Of a DNA stretch of 64,000 nt, positions 15,125 to 24,924 are shown piece after piece. Under the pieces are notes generated by a model, which was not told the DNA's origin, ran no database searches, and saw only the letters and a program-made list of their open reading frames with translations. A program made the position numbers and the translations under genes. Source of the DNA: Apteryx mantelli (lineage: Eukaryota; Chordata; Aves; Apterygiformes; Apterygidae). The stretch lies in NCBI RefSeq assembly GCF_036417845.1, contig NC_089980.1, positions 43,584,501-43,648,500 on the forward strand. The letters are read 5' to 3'. The stretch's first letter is position 1; each line of letters begins with the position of its first letter.

Positions 15125-15457
15125 CAACATTAAAGCAAACAAAATCAATCACTTTTTCATAAGGAAAATGGTTAAATTATGGAACTACTTGCTGCAGGAT
15201 GTCATGAAGGTCATGACTACAGATCGATTTAAATAGTCATTATGGAAATTCATAGAAAAAAATAATCAAGAGCTGCTAAGCCATAAAACAGAGGACAGCC
15301 TTTTGTCAGATTGACAGAAGAAAAGGAGGTATACTAGATAAGCATAACTGCATGCTTTCTCTGGCCTTATCCATATTCCCTCAGCATCACTTATCACCCA
15401 AATCAGAGACAAGGCTGGATGCACCTTTGGTCTGATCCAGAACAGCTGTTCTATATT
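15125..15457 (+). repeat. CR1 LINE 3' end inside ZFAND3 intron 1
   Basis: Ordered matches to the CR1 3' untranslated region: ATCACTTTTTCATAAGG, then GGAACTACTTGCTGCAGGAT and GTCATGAAGGTCATGACTAC, AGATCGATTTAAATAG, and at the end CACCTTTGGTCTGATCCAGA with ACAGCTGTTCT. The copy is opposite in orientation to ZFAND3, old and 5'-truncated. Confidence 0.8.
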
Positions 15458-16979
15458 AAATAACAAAATTTCCTTTTCTATTTTGTCTATTCTATTAAGT
15501 ACTCCAAAAGAAAGCACTGTTTTCACATTCCTGGAAAAGAGCTTATTACAGTTAAAATACTAAATCCAGTTCATCTGCTTTTACTTTGAGTGCCAATAAC
15601 CCCTATTCCTAAAGGTAAGGTTTTGCAGCAAATACAAAATTTAGCTCTGATCCAAAACGTGATATCTTATGACTATGGTTACAAGGGAAAATTGCTCAGT
15701 GTAGAGAAAACTAAAATTTTAAATTTTCTATCTTTTGGCTTTAGTTGAGATGCTTTTCTAGTTGTATTATGACTAAGGGTAATCACAGGAACCTCACAGT
15801 TTATCGCTTTATTCTGTATATTCTTATTCAAGCAGGGAACATGATAAAGTGCAATTTTCTCCCCATTCTCTTCTTCTCAGATAGAAGCCTTCTCCATGTC
15901 TCATAATTCTCAGTATCTTCCAAAATTAAAATCCAGACAGCAAATTTCAGGGTCTCTCCAATCGTCTATCATCCTCTGTAGCATTTCCTGGGAAAACTTG
16001 TAAATAAATCAATTCCTCTCTAGGCTTTTTCTTTCTGTTAATTAAATAATTTCTTGTTTCTATTTGAGCAATACACCTATCTCGCAGCAATTAATGATGG
16101 CTTTAACTGCAAACTGCTTCATTCTCTCTTACCAAAGGGCTTAACACAGTATTAAATAAGTTCATGCCTAGCAAACCAAAAATACAATATTCAAGTATTT
16201 TTGGTCTTAAACCAAAACAGAATATAAACACCACAACAGGTAAATTAATTATTTGATCCAAATCAAGTAGAATTTCCTGCAATAGATGGCCTATAAACAT
16301 TTGTAATAAACAGAAGTAAGCTCTTACCTTCCTTAAAGAAAAAAAATGTTCTAGGTCTCATACAAGGCAGTGAGAATTAGCCTTCCTAAAATACGTCATT
16401 AATTTATTTATTGATTTAAAACAATTTACCACTTTAGAGGGAAGACTGATATTTCTCATCATCAACAGAACTGCAGAGAAATCCTGACCCTCACACAGCA
16501 CCAACCACACACAGCAATGCCAAGGCACCTTTATTTTATCTTCATTACTCACTGTTCACTTAAAGACCTCAGTTAATACGAATATACAGTAAGTTACTTG
16601 GCAGCCAGCATGTTGTCTTCCATAAACTGACAATTTCATAGCTTATTCTAGCATCTGATCCAAAGATTCAGTAAGTGAAAGCCCCACAAAGTTATTGCAT
16701 CATACTAGACCGTGAAAAATAATCCTCAGAGAGAAAGGTACATTTTTCTATTGTTTACTCAAGCCTCATTTAGGAACATCAATGTGGTATTTCAACACTG
16801 GTTAAAGCAAAATTAGGTTTATAAAGGCATTATTCATTCAGTAAGAATGATGACCTACACGGACTATGAGATTAGAAAGCATTTTTTAAAAGGACAGTCA
16901 CAGAGTTCACACAGAATGAACAGCTGCAATCATCAAAAAAAAAGAAGGAAAGGCCTAGCCAAAGAGTAGGCTTCTTAGT

Positions 16980-16982
<3 letters not shown>

Positions 16983-17014
<32 letters not shown>
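16983..17014. repeat. (AT)16 microsatellite
   Basis: Thirty-two bases of perfect AT dinucleotide repeat in intron 1; likely polymorphic. Confidence 0.95.
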
Positions 17015-17017
<3 letters not shown>

Positions 17018-17987
17018 GTCAGTATTTGTTTAGAAGCAAAAAGCAAGCTTTGGTGATATACAGTCACAAACTAATCACACTCATGTTATATGATTCACCA
17101 TTTGATCATATGTTTTATTTTAGTAAACGAAATTGAGAAAAGAGCCAGATTGGCATGGCAGAGACCTGGTGATATATAAGTAATTGGAAAATCCAGACTC
17201 GGAAATAAACTCTGGATTGGGCCAGCACAGAATGCTCGAGGCACAATGTCTCATCACGTATATGATGCATGCAGTGTCAAAGAAAGGCAGGATAAATGGT
17301 AACATCCTGCAAAACCCCTGCTGGCATGTTCTCAAACAGTATTGCCATCAGCTTTAGCTGACTACAGTACCTTATAGTTGCCAGAAATAAGATGAGATGA
17401 AACTAATCATACTGTGTTTTCAATCAACTTCCTGCTGGCTGCCACCATTTCAAGAATGGAATTCATTTGTTTTATGTCCATTAACATATTTCCTTCTTCT
17501 CTGGTTCTAAGGTACTGAATGCAATGGCATGGTACCAGCCTGAATCATAAGAAAATAAGCAGCATTCACTACAGCACAAATAGAATTGTAAAAGTATTAC
17601 CCTCTCCGACTTCTCTCTTCCCAGTATATATGATTCTACTAGCCAAGTGGTATTTTAGCTTACAACTCTCACCTATGCATATAACTGTTTAATAGTAAAA
17701 GTCCCAGCCCTTTGATGAGCTATACACAAATGAAACCTTTGTGGAGTCCTTTAAAAGCCAGTGGGTACCTGCAAACATCAAGTTCATTAAAGGATTATGT
17801 CTCATCTCTAGTAAGCATAATGGCTTAACTGGAATACATACATATAGTAATATTTTCATGTGTTTGTTATTATAGAGCCAAATTATATATGCCATAAAGT
17901 GAAACAAGTTTCTGAAAATTGCAGATTGAAGAAAAAAAATGACATGATCTGCTAATCAGGAAAAGCAGAAGAATTATTCCAGAATAT

Positions 17988-18027
17988 AAGAATAAGATGT
18001 TAGGCACAAGAATAAGATGTTAAGCAC
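17988..18027. repeat. 20-bp tandem duplication
   Basis: Two adjacent 20-bp copies (AAGAATAAGATGTTAGGCAC and AAGAATAAGATGTTAAGCAC) differ at one base, so the duplication is recent. Confidence 0.9.
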
Positions 18028-18871
18028 AACTTAAACTCTAAATGAAGTAACCCAAAATCACTACTTGCATACTGCACCCTTTCCAACCTTTGTACACTGA
18101 AACTATTCCAATAAAAAGTGAAATATTTGTAACTGACTGAAGTTTAAGATATAAAAATAGGATGAAAGTGGTGCGAAAATATTTCCAAACAATAAGCTGT
18201 GTGACTTTTTCATAAAAAAAATGAACACATGAGTGTTCATTCAGTTTAGATTATTTGGGCATGTGAAATGATTTTATAAAATACAAAAGTCATCTCAGTG
18301 CTCCACTGAAGCTTCATTTGATGAAAAATGACAGACTAGACACTCTTAAAAACAGCTTTTTCTTGATGGCCTTGGAAGTTTTCAGGATGGCTTTTGTGAT
18401 CTTCAACAAAAAGTAAGAAAACGTTAGCTATTGACCTTAAACAGATGCTTCGGAAGTTCTGAAGAGTCTTGCTAAAAAAGTCCCTTCTTTCAGCTGTTCA
18501 TTTTCCAGTCTCTTAGATCTTGAAACATCAAGAGTTTAGTAGTTTTCCAGTCACTAGAGATTCTTGCAGCCTACAGGCTCTGAATTTCCAATATAAAAAC
18601 AAGCAGTTTAAAAGAACCCTTCAAACTTTAATGCAGTAGTACATACAGTCCTCTCTGCTAATCTCTTTGCAGATTAGCTTTACCAATGTGCATTTCAGGA
18701 GATACTTCTACCATAGTTCACCTACAGGCAAATTTCAGCCCTGAGAGCCATAGCTCACTTCACTTTTAATGCTTCTTTCAGTATTTTCCTTAATATTTCC
18801 TGTGCTTGTTGATTACTGCAAAAAATATTCATCTTACTGTAAATGGTACTGCTAAGCATTACATAAACCAA

Positions 18872-18883
18872 GGGGGGGGGGGG
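18872..18883 (+). repeat. Poly(G) run, 12 bases
   Basis: Uninterrupted G12 in AT-rich intron DNA. Homopolymer length in assemblies is error-prone. Confidence 0.85.
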
Positions 18884-21416
18884 TTATACTTGGCAAAGAT
18901 GTACCCTACTGTTTGGCTCATTCACATTGAATTGTTCTGTTACCTACATGGTTCTGACTCAAGAGCAACCTTGAAAGGATTCTCAGTCATTGGACTGATG
19001 GGGACAGGTATGGGGACAGGTAAACCCCAAGCAACACAGTTCCTCTACATGACTTTATTTACAAATTTTGTACAAATCACTATGCTAAACTACAGGCTTC
19101 AGAACTTTTCACAGCCCTAAATGCCTTGCAGATAAAGGGCAAATATGGCCCTGTTACTCCAAAATGTGACTTGACAGACACATAAAAATGACATGAAAGT
19201 GACATAAAAGTCACTGGTAAGACAGTCTTCTTTAAGACACGTTGCTGATATAACCCTAACTGACATTACCTAGAGCAGCTGAATTCCAGCTCCAGATGCA
19301 TGCAAGTCTTTTTGCCAGCATAACTTACTCTTCAGAAGACTGTTATACAACTGTAACAGTAGAACTCCTGCCATTGCAGCTTCCCTAGGACATATCTACA
19401 CAGTTTTACTGGCAGATCTTTTCAAGTACTAGCAAGGCCTAAGTAAATAAGGATAAACAACACACTTAGATTTCTTCAGGACCAAGAAATATACATATAA
19501 ACAAACCATCATTATGTCTTTATTTTCCCTGGAAAAAAATTTAGTTTGCCATTGTGTATTGAAAGGTACCAGATGGACAGTTATAGAAAAATAGATTAAA
19601 TTATCCACTGTATGGGTGAAGAAAATGAGTTCTTTTCACAAGACTGTCTGACAATATCTTAGAAGAAATACTACTGCATGGATGACACCCCAGGAAAAAA
19701 AGGAGCAAAAAAATAACATTTTGATAGTTGTTTGTGGAAGGCAAACATATTAAAAAAAAAAAGTCAACTTTAAAAGCAATGGGTTTACTTGATAGTCTCC
19801 TGTCACCATTAACCAGATCCTCAAACATGAAACACCAGATTTTCTTCTCATTAACACAACACATTGAACTAGCTAAAAAGTTCAGCCTGAAGTTCACTTT
19901 CAAATTTCTGACTCTCTCTTCACATCAGTATCATGTTACAGAAGTCAGTATACTACATTAGAGCGAGTAGCAACTTGTTTTCCATTACATTACAGAAAAT
20001 ACCAGGCCCAGATATAGGAATCTACAAAGCAAAAATAAACAAAACAAATAGAACAAAAGAATTACTCTATATGTAACAGTATGTCTTGTAAGATCACTCC
20101 CAACAGGACCATGGCGTTTGTTGCAGTTCAGGCTTCTGTCATAACTCACAAATGGGATTTCATTTAAAACCCTACCACTCCAATAAGACAACCAAACATA
20201 GACTATTGTACAGTGACATCACCAAATCACTATTACATCTCTTCCCTCTCACTGCCCACTCCCTTAAAGCACCTTAAATCGTATGACATAAATCCCAAGA
20301 AGGTACAAGCATAGGCAAGCGTAAATCTCAGGTGGGCCCTCACAAGTCTCTTTAGGCACATACTCTTTAAACATTTCATAAATGTTAGGGACTAACGTTT
20401 CTGTGATGTACATTAAAAGCATTTTATGAAGACGTGTCTCTGCCAGTATACCATCTGCCATGATACATATGATTAAAAAATAAATCAAAAAAAAAAAAAG
20501 GAACATCTTCAATAGACATGACCCTAGAGATGAAAGTAGTTTAACAAGGGCAGGCTTAATTTTTTTTTTGCCTTTGGCAAACAGGAATAACCCTACTTCC
20601 TTCTCTCTAAAACGAGATCAGCCAACAGCTAACAAGGACCATACCTGTTTTGAACCTCCCTGACTCTGTAAAGCGGAGAAAGGCTAAGGACAAAAGAAAA
20701 AATCTTTTTTCTTCATTAGCTACCCTGACTCGCACTGAATTGCATGAATACCTACAAGAGCTCCCTGTTCCTAGGCACGGCACAGGGATGTGTCAAGCAC
20801 TGTACGGGACTACACCAAGCCCGGCTGCGAGGGGCCCGCGTTACTCCCGTAATGCCCGTGAGGAGCCCAAGGCAGGCCCAGGAGCGCAGCCCGGGGCCGC
20901 CTGCCACCCCGCAACCCCAAACCAGAAGCGGTTGCTCCAGGAAATCTACGCGTTTGGGGAAGCGCCCGAGCCTGCCCCTGCGGAGGTGACGGGCAGGCCG
21001 CCACCGAGGTGCCGCGCGGCGGGGGAGGCCGCGGCCGCCGCCCACGGCCAGGCCGGGGCCCCGGGGGAGGGACGCCTGGGGGCACCGCTGCCGCCCCCCC
21101 CCCCCCGGCCCCGTCACCTGGTGCCTCTAAATCAGGAGTCACTGCCGCCCGGCGGGGCCTCCCCGGGATGCGGCGACCCCGTCACGGGCCGGGGACACCC
21201 TCCCCCCTAGCGGACACCCCCCCCGGCCCGCCAGGCAGGGCCGACAGCCGCCCCCGCCCCGGGGCGAGCTGCTGGCTCGGCCCCCGTGACAGGCCCAAGC
21301 CCAGGGCAACGACCTGGCCCGGCGCCCCGGCCGCCAGGCCCGGCCCGGCCCGGCCCCCGCCCGCCGCGCCGGGCCGCACCGGCTCCAGCCCAGCCCCCTC
21401 CTCGCCCCCGGGCCTC

Positions 21417-21422
21417 GCTTAC
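21417..21422 (-). other. ZFAND3: Splice donor of ZFAND3 exon 1
   Basis: On the minus strand the exon ends TTCTGGGG and is followed at once by GTAAGC, a strong 5' splice site. Without splicing the frame would meet TAA directly after the TGG GGG codons, which supports this being the real exon end. Confidence 0.88.
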
Positions 21423-21493
21423 CCCCAGAAGCCGCAGGGGCAGCGCGGCGGCAGGCTGGGCGCCTTGCTGCGCTCGCTGCCGGCGTCTCCCAT
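21423..21493 (-). CDS. ZFAND3: ZFAND3 first coding exon (partial gene)
   Basis: Read on the minus strand from the ATG whose first base is 21493, the frame gives 23 codons, starting MGDAGSERSK, continuing APSLPP and ending RCPCGFW. Two bases (GG) of a glycine codon follow before the donor GTAAGC. From what I recall of the family this is the N-terminus of vertebrate ZFAND3, including the first cysteines (CPC) of its A20-type zinc finger; the C-terminal AN1 finger lies in later exons outside the window. The start sits in a strong Kozak context (GCCATGG). The exon is 71 nt and the intron phase is 2. ZFAND3 (TEX27) is a zinc-finger protein first described in testis and later tied to pancreatic beta-cell gene regulation. 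The exon lies inside a large CpG island, as expected for a widely expressed gene. Identification rests on residue-level identity with the remembered protein and on the correct splice donor. Confidence 0.93.
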
Positions 21494-21790
21494 GGCGGGG
21501 TCGGTGCGCGGGGCGGCGGCGGCGGGGGCGCGGGGCGGGGGGGCGCAGGGCTCCGAGCCGGGATTCCAGGCCGGTCAGCTGGAGCCGGGCGCGACCACTG
21601 GGGCGGCGGCGGAGGGGAGGGCGCGGGACAGGGGCAGCCGCGCCCTACGAGCCCGGGCCCGCAGCGAGAAGGCGAGAGGCCGCGGAGCTCCCGCGGCGGC
21701 CTCTCCCACCCGCCGGCTCCTGTGACGACCCCGCTGCCGCGGCGGGGCGCGGGCGCCCTCCCCCGCCTCCCTGCCCCTGACTCAACAATG
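21494..21790 (-). other. ZFAND3: Probable ZFAND3 5' UTR and core promoter region
   Basis: This is the GC-rich stretch immediately upstream of the ZFAND3 ATG on the minus strand, with many GC boxes (GGGGCGGGG types) and no TATA box at a sensible spacing. The start of transcription cannot be read from sequence. I place it within about 300 bp of the ATG, because two out-of-frame upstream ATGs (at 21917 and 21948) would create long upstream reading frames if transcription began much further out. Confidence 0.5.
21778..21784. promoter_or_regulatory. AP-1/NFE2-like site
   Basis: A perfect TGACTCA lies about 285 bp upstream of the ZFAND3 ATG, in the island and near the likely transcription start. 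TGASTCA is the AP-1 consensus. Function is inferred from motif and position only. Confidence 0.4.
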
Positions 21791-21835
21791 CGCCCCCCTC
21801 CGGCGTCTGGCCTCCCCCTATCCTGAGCGGGATGG

Positions 21836-21845
21836 TTTCGCCAAA
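21836..21845. promoter_or_regulatory. E2F-like palindromic site
   Basis: TTTCGCCAAA sits inside a 14-bp inverted repeat (GGTTT CGCC AAACC, 21834-21847), about 345 bp upstream of the ZFAND3 ATG. It resembles palindromic E2F sites (TTTSGCGC family). Position in the CpG island supports a promoter role; binding is not shown. Confidence 0.4.
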
Positions 21846-22104
21846 CCACAGGATCAGCTGGGAGTGGCATATACCATAGTCCACCCCCGGGGGGGAGCGG
21901 AGAGAGATCGGGGGCAAGATCTAGGCGAGAAGCAAGTTTAGGAGGCACCGATAGACTCGAGAAGGGAACAAAGATTCTTCACGGGGAGGTTTAGGGAGAG
22001 CGCGGCCTACGGAGCAAGCTAGAGCCGCCGTCCTCTTTGGCCTCTACCTACACGTTACACACATAATGGTACCGCCAGGGAAGACTGGGAGAGGGCTGCC
22101 CGGC

Positions 22105-22143
22105 ATTGGCTGCGCATGCGCGGAGGGTCTTCAACGCGGAAGT
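22105..22143 (+). promoter_or_regulatory. NF-Y / NRF1 / ETS promoter cluster
   Basis: Within 39 bp there is an inverted CCAAT box (ATTGG, 22105-22109), a full NRF1 palindrome (TGCGCATGCGCG, 22111-22122) and an ETS/GABPA-type CGGAAGT (22137-22143). This trio is typical of TATA-less CpG-island promoters, often bidirectional ones. It lies 612-650 bp upstream of the ZFAND3 ATG, so it could serve ZFAND3 (minus), a divergent plus-strand RNA, or both. Confidence 0.65.
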
Positions 22144-22476
22144 TGGTTGGTGGTGGAGAGGGTTCCTGGGGGTTTTTCCTTATGCTTCTCGGACCCTATG
22201 GGTCGGGCCTGCGGGAGTCCCGGTCTGGCTCTCTGCCGGCAGCTGTCTCGCCGGGACGGGGCTGGTGTCTACCGGGAGCTGCCGGCCCGGTGTGCACTCA
22301 GAGTCTCTCCCTTGAAGCGGCCACCCCCCGGAAAGGCCCGGTGCGGTGGCGCCGGGTCGGGCATTGCACCCTGCGGGCTCCGCTTGCTCCTGTGCCTGTC
22401 CTCCCCGCTACGGGCTGGGAAGGAGGGTCGGAGGTAGGGGGGGCCTGAGGGAGACACTCTGTCTTCTCTTTTTTAG

Positions 22477-22679
22477 GTGCTTTGTAAGTGTTCGCCCTCT
22501 TTTGGTGTTTATCTGTGTGAAATAAAATCGATTAGGACTCTAAATATGTTGAGTTTTTCTTTGCCTGCGGTAAGCAAGTCATCGCATGAGAAAACTGGGC
22601 TAAGGGCTGACTGAAGCTGGTAAAAGGGAGGCTGCCGTGGTCCTTGTTATTTGACCCGAGAGAGAGAGACACGCAAGAG
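22477..22679 (+). other. Splice-site-bounded segment, possible non-coding exon
   Basis: A long pyrimidine tract ending in CTTTTTTAG (acceptor AG at 22475-22476) and a good donor, AAGAG then GTAAGC (GT at 22680-22681), bracket 203 bp just outside the CpG island on the plus strand. No good upstream donor was found in the island, and an AATAAA lies inside, so it may equally be unspliced DNA. Weak support. Confidence 0.15.
22521..22526 (+). terminator. Early polyadenylation signal for a divergent plus-strand RNA
   Basis: AATAAA is followed about 20-35 bp later by a GT/T-rich stretch (TGTTGAGTTTTTCTTTG). It lies about 380 bp downstream of the NRF1/ETS cluster in the plus direction. Early poly(A) signals of this sort end short upstream antisense RNAs at divergent mammalian promoters; here that is inference. 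Confidence 0.3.
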
Positions 22680-22828
22680 GTAAGCTATGGTGAGCGGAGA
22701 AGTGTACAGCAGGTGCTTTACAGAGGCAGTTACTGGCTGCAGCACTCATGCCCCCCGACTCTTGGAGGAGTTTCCAGCCTCTGGACTTCAGAATGGAGTA
22801 ACGGGGACTGTATTTCTGGCAAGGGTTT

Positions 22829-22920
22829 AGCAAGTGGCCTTGAGCAAGTTACAGCCTTATGCTTGCTGTACCTCCATTTTATTTGTGAAGTGGAAATAAT
22901 GCTGACTCCTCTGCTAGAAA
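22829..22920 (+). repeat. MIR-like CORE-SINE fragment
   Basis: The series GGCCTTGAGCAAGTTAC, then CTGTACCTCCATTTTATTTG, then GAAGTGGAAATAATGCTGACT matches in order the MIR core (gaccttgggcaagt, tgcctcagtttcctcatctg, aaatggggataataatacc). The copy is old and diverged. It is the first intergenic repeat upstream of the ZFAND3 CpG island. Confidence 0.65.
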
Positions 22921-23308
22921 TTGCCTTGTGATCCCTGAATGAAGAATGCTACGTGGAAAAATACTGATGTGGCAATAATGAAGGTGGAATTTCAACATAT
23001 TCTTGATGTGCTCATGCCCATTTATACGTGGGTGAGTTTTGCTTTGCACTTAAAGCCAGGGATGTTTTACACTGGAAATAATATACGTCCTTACCAAGCT
23101 CAGAGTACCTAGGTCTTTGTGAACATTTAATTCTGCTATTTTACTTGGATATTAAACTTATTAGAGAATCTTACATTAAAGTAATTCATAGCAAAGAAAA
23201 TAGCAATGGAATATATACCCACGTTCTTAAAACTTTTTCATATATTGAAATGAATAGAAATCACGTTAGCGGGCTTCTTTTGAAGAGCCCCGTTGGTGCT
23301 CGCGCTGG

Positions 23309-23484
23309 CCGTTAACGGTTGTTCTGCCTGACCGTTGCGGTAAGTGGGCCCTTATGACGTCAGCAGTTCAACCCCCCATCGCTCTCCCTCAGCGGCGGCG
23401 TTGGACGCGCTCGCGCTACGGCCGATAGGAGTCCAGCGGGGGAGGGGCAGGGCCTGCGCCTTGAGGGATGAATGGGTGTAACGG
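23309..23484. promoter_or_regulatory. Cluster of four MYB cores
   Basis: The MYB core YAACGG (or its complement CCGTTR) occurs at 23309-23314, 23313-23318, 23332-23337 and 23479-23484. The first two overlap as the 10-bp palindrome CCGTTAACGG. Four copies in 176 bp, flanking a CRE, is much denser than expected by chance for a six-base motif containing CpG in a genome depleted of CpG. Confidence 0.5.
23355..23362. promoter_or_regulatory. Perfect CRE
   Basis: The full palindrome TGACGTCA is present. This is the consensus for CREB/CREM/ATF1. In promoters the full-length site is uncommon by chance, and it lies in the middle of the small CpG-rich patch. Confidence 0.6.
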
Positions 23485-23537
23485 CCGGTGCCCTGCAAGA
23501 GGCTGGGGGCTCCTCATTAACGCAGGCCTTCAAACCA

Positions 23538-23543
23538 GTAAGT
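23538..23543 (+). other. Splice donor candidate after the second CpG patch
   Basis: AAACCA is followed by GTAAGT, a full match to the intron side of the donor consensus, about 180 bp downstream of the CRE. This is a sensible distance for the end of a first exon. Confidence 0.4.
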
Positions 23544-23545
23544 CA

Positions 23546-24924
23546 TCTGTAAATTGAAATTCTCTTATGTTCAGACTACCTATGCTACTACTACAAGGGG
23601 CTGTGAACTCCCCTCAGATGAGCAGTATAGCCTGGCTTTTTTCTTTTTTAAGCTGGTTTGAGAATTAGTTAATTTGTCCTTATTAGCTATTAAAAGGAGT
23701 TAACATGGATTTAACTTCGAATTGTTATGAATGTCATAGAGAAGCATTCTCTGTGGCTTTCTTGATGAGTACTCTTTTGTGTCATTTCAAATAAACCTTC
23801 AGTTTGTAAAGTTACATTGGATTTAATGTCAAAATTCTGTTTTGGAAGCAATTCAGAATTTTAAAAACCCTACAATGTTGTGGTAATTCACTCCAAAATT
23901 AAACATAGAAACATGAGTTTAGGGCTAACATTATTAATAGAAGTATATACAAATTAAGCATGATAATGGTGAAGATGTCTGAACAACCTAAACTCTGCCT
24001 GGTACCGATGCCCTGAGGAGGAATAAGCTGGAAAAAAAAAAGTAGAATTATAGGATACTTATGGGACAAACCAGAGGGAACATATGTGCTTTGATCCTCT
24101 AATACCGTATGTTTGGAATTCTCAAGTATGACTTTTGTAATGTTATTTTTGGATCATTGTGATATTTCCAACTTTGTTTAAACAACACAAGATTTGAATT
24201 CCTGATGTATACATTCAAACTGTTTCCTGAAAATTTAACACGTTACTTTCAATCTACAATCTCTAAGCCTTATAACATTTTGGATTGTGTCATGTTTCTT
24301 CTAATCATATCAGTCCTTTGGCAACTACCCGAAAATGTGTTTTTGTAGTACAGCATTGCAGCAAGGGGAAATGCTGGTTTGAGATGCTTTTTAGAGCTCT
24401 GGCAGGGAGAAAGCTGGTTCAGCTGATCCAAAATGAATGCAGTTGCAAACGGCGCATCGCAACCTGTGCCCAATGTGTGGGCTCTTCCTCCAACAGATCT
24501 CCTATTGAGCCAGAGCTCCAGCTCCCTGAGGAATTTCATTACTAACTTCATTTTCTCTAGCCTTTTTAACCCAAAGACTTGAAGTCCTGGATGCTTATAA
24601 ACTGATGTACAACCAACATAGACTAATGGATAAATGGCACTTACAAAACTTATGCAGGGTATTAGTAGGATATAGTTGGGAATATTCATGTGCAGAAAGT
24701 AATCAAATGGTCCAGATATAACAAAACACGATTCAACCTTGGCAAGCAAATATGTATTGTAAGCAAGCATTAGGTAGGAAAAAAAACCTACTTAGTGGTA
24801 GGAAAATAACTTGAAAAACAGTGATGCCAAAAGAGGGCTAGTGAACAACACTTAATTATATGACAACAAAAACAGCTGATGTAATCTCAGTGCTATATAT
24901 TCAAATGCATGAAATAGATATGGA
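23546..24924. other. Intergenic DNA, nothing identified
   Basis: AT-rich sequence with no recognised repeat or gene. A segment at about 24380-24560 is more GC-rich than its surroundings and supports a 166-codon open frame on the minus strand (24270-24770), but the protein has no recognised domain and no clear Kozak or splice context. I do not call it a gene. Confidence 0.5.

Larger units (their letters stand above)
1..21422 (-). other. ZFAND3: ZFAND3 intron 1, 5' part (runs off the left edge)
   Basis: Everything left of the exon 1 donor is inferred to be intron 1, because ZFAND3 is known to have a very long first intron in vertebrates. I looked for exon 2 (the part coding the rest of the A20-type finger, SSKTMNLCSKC-like) and did not find it. 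The DNA is AT-rich with stop codons in all frames. Apart from the CpG-rich first 650 bp, a CR1 3' end at 15125-15457 and the simple repeats listed separately, I see nothing gene-like in it. Short open frames here are of chance length and carry no recognisable domain. Confidence 0.8.
20770..22450. promoter_or_regulatory. ZFAND3: CpG island over ZFAND3 exon 1
   Basis: GC content and CpG density rise abruptly near 20770, after AT-rich intron, and fall back near 22450. The island spans the start of intron 1, exon 1, the 5' UTR and the upstream promoter. It includes long C/G homopolymers (for example the C run near 21093-21107) and many G-runs able to form quadruplexes. Such islands mark promoters of broadly expressed vertebrate genes. 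Long open reading frames on both strands inside it are explained by the scarcity of AT-rich stop codons. Confidence 0.92.
23290..23545 (+). promoter_or_regulatory. Second, small CpG-rich promoter candidate
   Basis: About 1.8 kb upstream of the ZFAND3 ATG, after about 800 bp of AT-rich DNA with an old SINE, a separate 220-bp patch is again dense in CpG (for example GGACGCGCTCGCGCTACG near 23403). It contains a perfect CRE, four MYB cores and, at its right end, a splice donor in plus orientation. There is no open frame of note. I read it as the start of an independent, probably non-coding, plus-strand transcript; it could also be an alternative distal ZFAND3 promoter or an enhancer. Confidence 0.55.

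Noticed and set aside
18806..19120. 104-codon plus-strand frame in intron 1
   Set aside because: Runs through a poly(G) tract (giving GGGG) and a short tandem repeat, with no family resemblance.
20650..21210. 186-codon plus-strand open frame entering the island
   Set aside because: Begins at a TTG codon rather than ATG and becomes low-complexity in the island; no known domain or splice context.
21009..21725. 238-codon plus-strand open frame in the CpG island
   Set aside because: Antisense to the real exon, low-complexity, with no domain; explained by the lack of AT-rich stop codons.
21139..21948. 269-codon open frame on the minus strand across the CpG island
   Set aside because: It is out of frame with ZFAND3 exon 1, overlaps its ATG, and has only Pro/Gly/Arg/Ala-rich low-complexity sequence caused by GC content.
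22066..22448. Overlapping plus-strand open frames of 110-123 codons
   Set aside because: Several frames are open at once, so this is a composition effect; the segment is better read as the start of a non-coding divergent RNA.
24270..24770. 166-codon minus-strand open frame
   Set aside because: No recognised domain, no clear start context, and no flanking splice or promoter signals; its higher GC content alone is not enough.
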